Source: Coenobita brevimanus
Taxonomy: Eukaryota > Arthropoda > Malacostraca > Decapoda > Coenobitidae
Direction of reading: 5' to 3'
Assembly (NCBI GenBank): GCA_032717465.1
Contig: CM064658.1
Location: 6,347,501-6,411,500, forward strand
Length of the DNA stretch: 64,000 bases
Made by a program: the position numbers and the translations under genes. Positions 53,237-63,654 of this stretch are shown one piece after another (within the stretch, counting starts at the first letter, position 1; the number at the start of each line of letters is the position of its first letter). Under the pieces are notes generated by a model. That model did not search any database. It saw only the letters and a list, made by a program, of their open reading frames with translations, and was not told the origin of the DNA.

Positions 53237-53257
53237 ATGATACTAATACACAGCTCC

Positions 53258-53360
53258 TTTCATATCTATCCACCCCATCCCTCTATCTCAACCTATCATC
53301 TCCCCCTTCCCTTCATACATTACTCTCCTAGTCAGTCTTTCTCCATTCTCATCATGGCCA
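53258..53360 (-). mobile_element. RTE-1 C-terminal fragment, decayed
   Basis: Plus-strand CATATCTATCCACCCCATCC, CTCTATCTCAACC and CTCTCCTAGTCAGTCTTTC match the antisense of the RTE-1 C-terminus seen in copies E and F. About 100 bp, no frame. Confidence 0.6.
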
Positions 53361-53489
53361 ATCAATCTGAAGGTACTTACCAACTTATCTACTGCTCTCC
53401 TGCACACTGTACAAACTCTATGGAAATAATGGGAAGTGATAAGATAGTGTATGGGAGAGATTATATTGATAATATACAGTATTAGGAGC

Positions 53490-53645
53490 CTGACTAGGAG
53501 TGTGAGGGAGGTGGAGGGGTACAAGGAGCCCTTAGGAGAGATGGAGGGATGTCAAGAATCAATGACAGTTAAGCTGGAGAGGGCTGCCCGACTGTGAAGA
53601 ACAGGGTGACTGATTAGTTTGTGGTCATCCCCTTCAAGCTTAGAC
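53490..53645 (+). mobile_element. RTE-1 3' end fragment, decayed
   Basis: GAGTGTGAGGGAGGTGGAGG, GAGATGGAGGGATG, CAGGGTGACTGATTAGTTTG and TGGTCATCCCC follow the order of the RTE-1 3' end. It faces the opposite fragment at 53,258. 53,650-54,870 holds a poly(T) (54,027-54,043) and GTTAGGTNGGTG-type phrases (54,660-54,860); nothing else recognised. Confidence 0.6.
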
Positions 53646-54881
53646 AGTAATACTGACTAACCTGTCCCCACGATACACAACAGATCTGGCAGGGTGTAAG
53701 AGGAGCACTATATACTGTATATAGGCCAGCCTGTACTTCTGCTTACTGCATATTCAATATTCTGTAGTTCTAAAAATTTCATGTGGTGGCACTGGTATTC
53801 CGGGGTGGTGAGCTGCCCAAGTAAACATTCCTCAACTACCTCCTTGTCCCTATCATATGTCACCGAAGGATGGAGTCCTCCTCCAGTAAATATTTGCTTT
53901 TTTATAGTATGGAAGGGTTCCGTTACTTGTGCTTATTTTCAGATGCTGTATAAGATGTGTGCTAACAGCATTATCTGACTACCAACTTAAGACTGGTTCA
54001 ATCTTAACTCTCCCTGTCCTATGTAGTTTTTTTTTTTTTTTTTACGTGTCCGACTCTGGCCAAAGGCTCAGGGCCTATTTCTTGGGGGCAGTGGCCTATC
54101 CCAAGGCCCAGTAGTCCTCCTACACCTCCAGATGCCTTAATCATGTAATACAGTAAGGCACTGAATGCTGGATACCTGGTACAACTCTAAACATTTTTAA
54201 TATAAAAACTGCATGGTAGCAAGTTTTTTTTTTCCCCCAAGGTTGTTGCAGTGTATTTTTACACAGCTCCACTCTGCTTTTGACAATGGAAGAAATGAAA
54301 TCCTGACACAAGACACTGCTGACACTGAATTGATAAGGTACAATATGAGCAACACTAAATGTTTCTGTTGAATAATTTTCTTCAGTTGATACCTAACTTG
54401 AACTGTCACCTTGTTTCTGTATTTATTCTTTATCTATTGAACTGTCTCAGTAAATTAAAGTTTGTATCTAATGCTCATTTTTTAATTGTTGCCAGAGTAG
54501 TTTGATTTTAAGCCCATTAGCCTTTTACAGTAAATTCCAAAATACTTTCTTGAGGTGACATTCAATAACTATCAGAAAATCAAATCAGTTCTATATTTAT
54601 TCTGGAGAACATTTTAACATTTATATGTGCATAACCCATTTTCCTCCCCACAGCTGCTTAAGGGACTGATTGCACTAAGTAGGTGGTATAAGTTAGCAAG
54701 GTAAATTACACTGTTGTTAGGTAGGTGGTAGATGTCATTGGGCACCTCAGCTAAGTCAGGAAGATATTAGTGGTTAGGTGGGTGATTCAGTTAGGTTAGG
54801 CAGATGATTTAGTAAAGTTAGAGTATACAGTTTAGTAAAGCAGGCAGGCTGAGTTAGGTTGGCATTTTCATCTAGAAAGTT

Positions 54882-55449
54882 CTATCTATCTATCTATCTA
54901 TTGCCAGACGCCTCAATCCCGTTTAGGGTGGCCACAAACAAATCGCCTCCAAGTCGCCCTGTCCCCCGCCATTTCACTGCCCTGCTCCCAACTCACACCC
55001 CCCTCTCTCATATACCTCTCCACCCCATCCCTCCATCTCATCCTCGACCTCCCCCTCCCTCTTCCCCCCTCCACCTCACTCACATACACTCTCTTCGTCA
55101 GTCTTTCACCCTCCATCCTCTCCACATGGCCAAACCACCTCAGTGTGTTCCTCATAATGCTTCCTATCACATCCACATCCACACCACAACGCTCCTTTAT
55201 ATCCTCATTCGTCAGCCTGTCTCTCCACGTGACTCCACAGGCTCCTCTTAAATAACTCATTTCCACTGCTCTCACTCTTGACTTGTGTCCTTCCAACAAT
55301 GTCCAAGCTTCACTTCTGTACGTTAGAGTTGGTATCACAATACTGTCATGTAGTAACTTTTTCACTTCCATGCTCACTTCCCTGTTTCTTATCACTGTTT
55401 TCAAGGAACCAGCAACCTTTCTTCCCTGCTGTACCCTTTCAAGCACTTC
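54882..55449 (-). mobile_element. RTE-1 retrotransposon, copy E (3' end)
   Basis: Minus-strand 3' end with a (TCTA)n tail on the left, bounded by the 8-bp direct repeat AGAAAGTT (54,874-54,881 and 55,450-55,457). It encodes an uninterrupted C-terminus of ~177 codons: LERVQQGRKVAGSLK, EVSMEVKKLLHDSIVIPTLT, SYLRGACGVTWRDRL, KERCGVDVDVIGSIMRN, LRWFGHVERMEGERL, RFVCGHPKRD. It belongs to the copy B subfamily (GGCAATAGA tail) and preserves the frame that copy B lost. RT catalytic part missing. Confidence 0.93.
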
Positions 55450-55459
55450 AGAAAGTTGT

Positions 55460-56745
55460 TAGAGGTAATTAATGCAATACCTTACGTATGTAGGAGGCCG
55501 AGTAGTTGGGTTGGTGTCAGAGGTTGGTTTGTTGGTCTTATCTGTTGGGTTGGTTGGTTGGTGAGGGTTTGTGTTTCAGTTGACTTGTCCCAGCAGCAGC
55601 AGCAGAACCATCTCTACATCTGAGGAATACCAAGAGGAAACGGTAACTAACTTTCTACGGTAAAAAGTATGTAATTAATGTGAGAAAGAACATCTCTAAA
55701 AAGCTTAATATATTGAGAAAGAACAATCATAAAGGTGTGTATTAAATATTAACTGAATGAATGTTAACCCCTTCAGTACAATGACTTTTTCCTACTAACA
55801 GATATACCAGTATTCAGTAAAGTATCTGATGGTCACAACAAATTTCCATCAACTTCAGTTCCATGAAATCTAATTAATTTTACATATACAGTACTACTAC
55901 CAGATTTAATTCAGTTCATTAAATCTCATACTAAAAGTTTTTGTACCCCATACGATGTCAGGAGAAATTTCCATCACCATATTTTTGTTCTTGCCCCCCA
56001 TAAGATATTTGGCTGAATGTTCTGATAGTGTTAACAGGAAGCTCCATCAGTAGTTTCAGATTTATTTTACTTTTACTGCCTCAAAACAATTTCTAGTCAT
56101 GTGCTGAAGGGGTTATGTAAATGCTGAAGAAAAACTGCAATATGAGTGATAGTGGTATGCAAGTAACTAAGCATAAAAAGATGCATGTATGTAAATTTAA
56201 ATTACTAAGAATGTATGTGTAGGATGTGATGAAAGCTTTGCCTCATCGCTGTGATATTTCAACAATTTTATTCAGATTTTTCACCAATCCTTTCCCTAAA
56301 TTTAATGTCTGGTACAGTATTAATGACACCGAGAACACAGTAAGTTACGTCATTGCAGAAAGAGGTACAGATTTCTTGGGTGAAATAAGTGACTAAGGGA
56401 ATGAGTGAAAAATGTTTGAGGGATGGTTTGTGGTGCTGTTATCTTAGATGGATGGTTTGTGGTGCTGTTATACATGTTGCAGGGTGGCATGGTGGAGCCT
56501 TGTTTGAAGACGAGGGGTGAGGATGGTGAGACTGCAAGCCCAAGAGTGCCATATATAAGGATGTTGAGGACAGATGCCACAATGGGGTAGGTAGTTACTT
56601 TCTCCATCTGTCCATCCTGTTTATTCATCTGTACCTGGTATTGTCAATTTCTATTTATATAAAAATGCCACATGAGAGGGTGTTATTAGGAATGCAGAAA
56701 AGGCAGAGACCCTGATAACTGGGTGTCAAGTACCTCTTCTCCCTT
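55460..56745. other. A/T-rich stretch without recognised genes
   Basis: Contains GTTGGTTGGTTGG-type phrases (55,500-55,570), an (AGC)n run (55,591-55,605), two CCCCTTCAGTA/CTGAAGGGG motifs shared with 42.5-43.7 kb, and a 27-bp tandem duplication near 56,420-56,475 (GATGGTTTGTGGTGCTGTTA twice). A 92-codon minus-strand frame at 56,350-56,628 has no recognised domain. Confidence 0.5.
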
Positions 56746-56747
56746 AT

Positions 56748-57127
56748 CTGTCTATCTATTGCCAGACGCCATAATCCTGTATGGGTTGGCCATTTGACTT
56801 CTGAATTATGTTTTACAGGGAGGGGCACTAACTCTCCACCAACCCACTTGTTGACATGTAGGGAGCATGTATGGTTTGGTTATATGGTTATCACCCAGTG
56901 TTGTAAATGGTTTCTTAGCTTACAGGAAACCATTTGGCTTGTCACTCAATGTAAAGCCACCTATAAAGGAAAGAAAAGCCAAAGGAAAGAAAAGCAATAA
57001 GAAGTGACAGGAAAGATGGGAGAAATAGGAAGAGAGGAGGGCAGGCACAGAAAAAGAATGATAAAGGCTAAGGAAGAAGTAGGCAGCACTACATCAAGTG
57101 AGTGAATGATGGTCGCCACCACCTACC
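56748..57127 (-). repeat. R5 SINE-like repeat with RTE-1-derived tail (copy 2)
   Basis: Minus-strand copy with the same layout as 38,944-39,300: head GGTAGGTGGTGGCGACCATC, GATGTAGTGCTGCC, a pyrimidine tract ending CTTTATAG, GTGGCTTTACATTGAGTGAC, the stem-loop AAATGGTTTCCTGTAAGC, CTGGGTGATAACCATATAAC, then the RTE-1 5' UTR-like CCCTACATGTCAACAAGTGG, GTTGGTGGAGAG, TTAGTGCCCCTCCCTG, and the RTE-1 3' end CAGGATTATGGCGTCTGGCA with an ATAGATAGA tail. 57,130-57,319 is unrecognised. Confidence 0.88.
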
Positions 57128-57328
57128 ATTAATTCAGTGTCACAAAAGTGGCTGCAGTAGAAGTACAGAAATGGGAAATATACATTAACTATGGCGAGCT
57201 CTACACTGATCTGCATTAGTCAAGCTGCCCCTATTCATCTGCCTCTGTATAGTCAGTTACATAAGAGGATGCTTCTAAGTGTAAAGAAATGGGAGACTCC
57301 TTGATAATGGGGTGAAGAGTGCTTAGTC

Positions 57329-59023
57329 TATCTATCTATAGCCCGACGCCCTAATCCCGCAATGGGTGGCCGCAGACAAAACACCTCTAAGTCGCTCTGT
57401 CACCCACAATTTGGCTACCCTCCCCCCCAACTCACTCCCCCCTCCCTCATATACCTCTCAACTCCCTCCCTCCACCTCATCCTCGGTATTCCCCTCCCTC
57501 TCTCTCCCTCCACCTCACCTACATACACCCTCTTAATCAGTCTTTCATTCTCCATTCTCTCCACATGTCCAAACCACCTCAGTGTATTTCTCCTAATCTT
57601 CTCAACCATATCCACATCCACCCCACAACGTTCTTTCACTTCTTCATTTGTCAACCTGTCCCTCCACGTCACTCCACATGCTCCTCTCAAGTAACTCATT
57701 TCCACTGCTCTCACTCGTGACTTGTTCCCATCTTGCAAGGTTCATGCCTTGCTTCCATACGTCGGGGCAGGGATTACAATACTATCATGTAGTGACTTCT
57801 TAACTTCCATACTCACCTCCCTATTTCTCATCATTGATTTCAGTGAACCAACAACCTTCCTTCCCTGCTTCACCCTTCATGCACTTCATCCCCCAAAGTT
57901 CCATTCTTACTCATCACATTACCCAAGTACTTGAATGCACTCATATTCTCCATATCCTCACCATCCAACCTCACTGTGCAATCTGTGATTTCATTCCTCT
58001 CAAACACCATAACTTTACTCTTGTTTACATTAACTTTCAGATTCCTCCTCCTACACACTGTCCCAAATTCATTCACCAAACCTTGCAACTTCCATTCATC
58101 TTCACTCAACCATATATACCGTATCATCAGCAAACAGCAACACCAGAATCTTCCAAATCTCACCGTCAATCATTAGAGCCACCCCCACATCAGCTGCCCT
58201 ACCTTGCACCTTCTTTACAACCCCATCCATGTATATGTTGAACAGCCATGGAGACATCACACAACCCTGTCTGTCCCACACTGAGATCAAAGAACTCACT
58301 CAGCTCACCATCCACTCGCACCGTTGCCCTAGCTCCTTCGTACATACTCTTCACAGCACTCAACAATTTCCCCTCCACTCCATGTATTCTCAATACCTTC
58401 CACATACCTTGTCTACCTATTCTGTCATAAGCTTTCTCCAAGTCCATGAAGGCAGCATACACTTTCTTTCCCTTCTCTAGATACTTCTCCACTAAACATC
58501 TTAGAACAAATATCTGATCTACACACCCTTTTCCCTTCCTAAATCCCCCTTGTTCTTCTCCAACTAGCTCCTCTGTTATATGCCTATCAATGAGTATTCT
58601 ACCATATATTTTTCCAGTCACACTAAGATGGCAAATACCCCTATGGTTACCACATACTTCTCTCTCCCCTTTTCCTTTGTATAAAGGAACAATTATACCT
58701 GATTTCCAGTCCTCCGGAACCCTTCCCTCTTCCCAAGCCAAAATACATAACTTCCATATCCACTCCACTACAATCTCACCCCGTACCTCAGCATTTCACC
58801 ACACACTCCATCAATTCCTGGGGCCTTTCCCATCTTGATCTTCTTCATTGCTTCCACTGTTTATACCCTACTGATCTCTTCCTCCCTCCTCTCATCTCTC
58901 CTTCTCCCAGCCATTCCCCAACCACTTATACTCGCACTGCTCTCACTCTCAGCATTCAACAAATCCTCAAAGTGCTCCTTCCATCTCCTCAATTTCTCTC
59001 TCTTCTCCACCAACAATCCATTA
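57329..59023 (-). mobile_element. RTE-1 retrotransposon, copy F (5'-truncated)
   Basis: Minus-strand copy bounded by a perfect 9-bp direct repeat TGCTTAGTC (57,320-57,328 and 59,024-59,032). The (TCTA)n tail is on the left. It starts within the linker before the RT (VEKREKLRRWKEHFEDLL). The C/D subfamily tail (GGGCTATAGATAG) is present. Confidence 0.95.
57350..59020 (-). pseudogene. RTE-1 reverse transcriptase, multiply broken (copy F)
   Basis: RT coding remnant read right to left: linker; EAMKKIKMGKAPGIDGV region near 58,810; EGRVPEDWKSGIIVPLYKGK, NHRGICHLSVTGK, EEQGGFRKGKGCVDQI and AFMDLEKAYDRIG (58,768-58,430); a frame break at SVGQTGLCDVSMAV where copies C and D have GLKQGCVMSPW; FADDTV at about 58,115 followed by a break; SKVMVFERNE; and the C-terminus SYLRGACGVTWRDRL to LRWFGHVERMENERL (57,738-57,415). 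Several indels, so older than C and D. Minus-strand only; the plus-strand serine-rich frames are shadows. Confidence 0.9.
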
Positions 59024-59189
59024 TGCTTAGTCCGTCTGTATATTTTGTCAGTACATCATTTTCTCATCCATAATGTATGTGCACAAAGGTGTTATGCCCC
59101 AAAATTTTGGTGGCCATAATACAGGTAATTAAAAAAAAGTGCAAGAACTGTTAAACTATGTACTGTATTATAGTAACAGTTAAAATATC

Positions 59190-61095
59190 CAAGCTCACCT
59201 GAACATGAAACAAGTGTACTGCAGACAGAAATGCCATCCTCCTGAAGCTCACAATCCTCCTTTCAGGGATAGGGAGGAAGCTGAGATGTTTATTATAATC
59301 AGGCAGCAATGGCACCCTGTCATATCGGTGCCTCCAAGTGAAGGCGTCCTTTTCCAGCACCAAACTATGTATAAAAACCTTGTATTAACCTGTACTGCAG
59401 ATGCTGCCAACATGGAGGAACGGCGACATCCAAGGCAATAGGATGATGTTGACAGGATGGAAGCAGGCAGGAGAATGGATGCTGACAGGAGGCCAGTGAG
59501 AGGATGCAGGGCATCCAGGGTAACATCCATAACATCAGTGCTGACTCAACACATGCTGCACAGGTCAGTATGAGTAGTGGCAATATTCAATTGTCTGGTA
59601 TTAGTCACATATCATTCAATATGTTATCTACAATCTGCATTACTCAAATTATCCAGGGAATACTGTGGGTAAAATGCCAAAGTCAGTGATAACCTTGAAC
59701 AGGTTGTCTGAAAGTAATGACTGCAAGTTTTTCAATGCAACTTACTACCACCAATGGTAGCAGGCATGACATCCACCCTTGACTAAATTGCAGTGGCCTA
59801 TCCCTGCACCCCTACACCTTGATGGGGATAACTGGCTGTTAGTTTATCTTATAGTTCTAATTTTGTACTTTCATATTGTCAAAAATAACAAGTTCTGGTC
59901 CCAGGCTCTTATAGCTGTGAACCCAGTGCACTGCAGGCTGATGATGCCCTTCTCTTGCAGTGCATCATCCTCTCTTCAGGGTCAGAGAGGGAGCTGTGGA
60001 ATGCTTGTGTAACAGGAAGGAGCTGCTGCATGGGTATGTCAGTGCCATGACATGGTGTCCCTCTACAGCATACCACAGAAATATGTAAATTATAAGTACA
60101 ACAACCTGATATTAATTGAACTACAGATGCAGATGCCAGGAATGAAGGGATGGCTGGCAGCGGTTGACGAGAGGATGCTGACAGATGGACGATGGCTGAC
60201 GGGGAGATACTGGCAGAGGGAGGGATGGATGGATGGGTGGCAGCTGATGGGAGGACGGAGAACAGAGTCTGAACCAGGACACCAGTGCTGATCCACACCT
60301 GCTGCTGCTGAGGTTGGTTATATACCAGCAAATTATTTACAACAAACAGTATTCCTCTATCTGTCACATGCCTTAATCCCTGAATGGCAAAGAGTCATCC
60401 TGTACTCTTCCATCAAGCTGTCTGCTTAAACTCAAATCACCCACATTCATATAACTTGCCATCTCATCAGTTGCCCCTTTTCCCTTTCCAACTTGCTCTG
60501 TCTCCCAGTCAATTAAGTCTATTACAATTTCCAATTATCTCCACATTAGACCAAATATCTGTCAAACATCTGTATTGCTCTGATAACCCTGGAAAATGCT
60601 TGATAAAATGCCCCAGTCAGTCTTGCACTCATCTAGCCCCAAGGAAGTGAGTTCGGTACCTGCAATTAGGTAATATGCCACAAAGGGAAGTATGCTGGTC
60701 ACCTACCCTTAAAAGTACTGAACTAGAGTAGCCCAGTCTCGGGTTCCTACACCTTGCAGACGTAAAATGGGACTGACTATTTAACCGGTCCACTTTTGTC
60801 CTTTGCTAATTTGAGTATCTGATCTACTCTTGTACTGTCTTGATCTTATAAAAATGATTTATACTAAATACATGAATTATAAATGTATGAGTCTGTACAA
60901 ATATCTTATACTGCATTAACCTTTGCCACAGAAGCTGATGCCCTGGGAGGATGGACAGTAGGACAGCGACAGACACGAGGATGCTGAAGGAAGGGGAGCA
61001 GCTTACGGACAAAGCGACGGACAGATGGCTGGAGGATATCTGGGCTGATACAACGCCGGTGCTGACTTGCATCTGATACAGCTGAGGTCATTATC
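59190..61095 (+). repeat. R6 tandem repeat, three diverged units with exon-like blocks
   Basis: Three ~0.7-0.8 kb units. Each has an upstream half (CTGCAGGCTGATGATGCC, CATCCTCTCTTCAGGGTCAG in unit 2) and a purine-rich block bounded by AG and GT: 59,401-59,563, 60,127-60,312 and 60,932-61,086. Blocks share GAGGATGCTGACAG-like sequence, CAGTGCTGA and a CTG(C)AG-GT end. Between units, ATCTGCATTACTC and AAAATGCCAAAGTCAGT recur as ATCTGTATTGCTC and AAAATGCCCCAGTCAGT. Reading frames differ between blocks and contain stops, so protein coding is unlikely. A further copy of the upstream half lies at 1,583. Confidence 0.6.
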
Positions 61096-61890
61096 TGCAC
61101 AATATTCATTCATTAACATTTTTACCAAGTCAGTCCTATTATGTAAAAAACAACACTGTCTTTTCAATACAACATACACAACTCTGTCTGGCCAAACCAG
61201 ACCCATCAGCCACAAGCAAGCAGCCTCCTTCCTGTGGCAGACAGTGTCTTGCCAGGGTTGGAATAAGGTCCTCCCACACAGTGAAGTGCAGAGAATATGG
61301 CAGAGGTATAGCCCCCATGAGGATTAAGTGGGTATAAGAGAGTACCGGTAGTAGCCTCAGCCCAGATACTGACTATTTGGTAAATGTGGATAAGTTCCCC
61401 ACCTGGAAGTGTTGTGCAAGGCCAGCTACCAGGGCGTGGCTCCATGTCACTCCTTTGGTACTACTTCCCAGGATGATGGTATCTATCCACACATCTACTA
61501 CCTTTTTGGGTGGCTAACAGGTGTTAGACACTGCCCATGGGTGACCTAAGACTATGCAGGGCAGAAGTGCCCATCTTCCTTGGGCTGGATACATGCTCTG
61601 ACTGCATACCCCTTGCATGAAAAGTAAAACGCGATGATTAGCAAAAAAATAAAATAAAATAAATAGATAAATAAATAAATAAAATAAAAATAAAACTTAA
61701 CACTAAGATATAGAAGTACCTCCTACTTGTATATGTCTGTATCAAGTGTTCTGAAAGGGACATCCTACTCTTCTGTAAGTGGTGTTTTTGCTGCGGGGAG
61801 TCACCACTTAAGACAACATTTCGTCTGAGGACAAGATGAACAGCATCTCTAGACAATGCAGACCGAGGTGAAGTGCCTCAAAGGTTGTCT
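61096..61890. other. Stretch without recognised genes
   Basis: No domain or repeat family recognised. It has an AATAAAATAA-type A/T-rich tract at 61,645-61,695. The frames here (up to 86 codons) show no known motif. Confidence 0.5.
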
Positions 61891-61894
61891 TTGG

Positions 61895-62309
61895 TGTCTC
61901 AGACATTGCAGACCCAGGTGCAGTGCCATAAGGGGTTGTCTCAGACACTGCAGACCCAGGTGCAGTGCCATAAGGGGTTGTCTCAGACACTGCAGACCCA
62001 GGTGCAGTGCCATAAGGGGTTGTCTCAGACACTGCAGACCCAGGTGCAGTGCCATAAGGGGTTGTCTCAGACACTGCAGACCCAGGTGCAGTGCCATAAG
62101 GGGTTGTCTCAGACACTGCAGACCCAGGTGCAGTGCCATAAGGGGTGGTCTCAGACACTGCAGACCCAGGTGCAGTGCCATAAGGGGTTGTCTCAGACAA
62201 AGCAGACCCAGGTGCAGTGCCATAAGGGGTTGTTTCAGACACTGCAGACCCAGGTGCAGTGCCATAAGGGGTTGTCTCAGAAAATGCAAACCCAGTTGCA
62301 ATGCCACAT
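61895..62309. repeat. 42-bp minisatellite, about ten units
   Basis: Unit TGTCTCAGACACTGCAGACC then CAGGTGCAGTGCCATAAGGG and GT. The inner eight or so units are almost identical; the outer two at each end are diverged, the usual pattern for expansion from the middle. Because 42 is divisible by three and the unit lacks stops in four of six frames, long frames appear on both strands: plus LRHCRPRCSAIRGC and SQTLQTQVQCHKGL, minus SETTPYGTAPGSAV and LRQPLMALHLGLQC. The minus-strand SETTPYGTAPGSAV frame (61,808-62,332) looks mucin-like but has no signal peptide or flanking domain. Confidence 0.95.
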
Positions 62310-62631
62310 GGACACAGTGGCATTCTGGGCATCTCTTAGGACAGCAGCAGCCATGACTGAAGCACTGGAAGTGACGTTTGCCAAGCTCGAGCTCAGTGCT
62401 CATGAAGGCTGAGAAACTCTGTGTTGGCCCTGCGAGATGATAATGTGGCATAAGAAAAGGCATTCTGTCAAAGGGCATCCTGCACCACAGTCCCCAAGGG
62501 CCAAATGAATCTCTAGAATTCATGGAAGATCAAAAGTACATCAGGCAAAGCATCTGTGGAATGCTGTGTAACAGTTTGTGGTAACTGGTGTAAAAAAGTA
62601 ACACAGTATGTCACGGAGACTAGGCAAGACT

Positions 62632-63654
62632 GAAATCTCCATTCTTGGAGATTTCAATGTTCACCACCACCTTTGGCTCTCCTCTCCTTTCACGGATCCA
62701 CCTGGTGAACAAGCCTACATCTTTTCTATCCTTAATGACCTAGAGCAGCTTGTACAGCACCCTACCCGTATCCCTGACCGCCTTGGAGAGAGCTCCAACA
62801 TACTTGACCTCTTCCTCACAACTAATCCTTCTGCTTACTCTGTTAATCTTTTCTCTCCGTTGGGCTCCTCCGATCACAACCTTATTACCTTAACCTGTCC
62901 TATCACTCCGGTACGGCCTGTGGACCCTCCAGGGAAACGTCGTCTGTGGCATTTTGGAGCCGCAGACTGGGTGGCCCTCAGGCAGTACTTCTTTGATTTT
63001 CCCTGGAATGATTATTGCTTCCATGGCCGTGAGCCATCTGAGTGTGCCTTGCGCATTACGGAGGTTATTCTCTCGGGCATGGAAGCATACATTCCTTTCT
63101 CATATCCTTTGACTAACGCAAGAAAGCCTTGGTTTAATCACGCTTGTTCTAATGCTGTCCGCAACAAGGAGAGGGCCTACAAAAGGTACCGGAGCCAACC
63201 CACCCCTGAATCACATCATCTTTACGTTTCTGCCCGGAATCGTGCTAAGTCTGTTCTTCGCTCTACTAAAAATAATTTCATCCATACTAAATGCTCTCAA
63301 CTCTCCAACTCGAATTCTTCCCGCTCCTTCTGGCATCTTGCCAAAAATCTTTCTAACAACTTTACCTCATCATCCTTCCCTCCTCTTTTCTACTCTGATG
63401 GTTCTGTAGCTATTTCTTCTACTGATAAAGCAGATCTCTTCGCACAGACTTTCTCCTCCAATTCTACCTTAGACGATTCCGGTGCTGTTCCTCCATCACT
63501 TCCCCCTCTGACTTCCTCATGGCTGACATTAAAATTTCTTCAGTTGATGTATTTTCTGCCATCACTGGCCTCAGTACTAACAAGGCATATGGGCCTGATG
63601 GGGTCCCTCCTGTTGTTCTCAAGAACTGTGCTTCTGTGCTTACACCCTGCCTAG
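62632..63654 (+). pseudogene. LINE-J endonuclease, C-terminal part (copy 3)
   Basis: Truncated endonuclease frame: [12 protein letters not shown] (intact Asn, unlike copy 2), [17 protein letters not shown] (catalytic His), WFNHAC and the basic linker. It has lost NIRG and the catalytic Glu segment (TETQ), so it cannot cut. It overlaps the RT frame and ends in the same out-of-frame read-through as copy 2 at 63,654. Confidence 0.9.

Noticed and set aside
61808..62332. Mucin-like repetitive protein gene (SETTPYGTAPGSAV repeat)
   Set aside because: All of it is 42-bp minisatellite; four frames are equally open, there is no signal peptide or non-repeat domain, and no splice or promoter context. 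Kept only as a finding.
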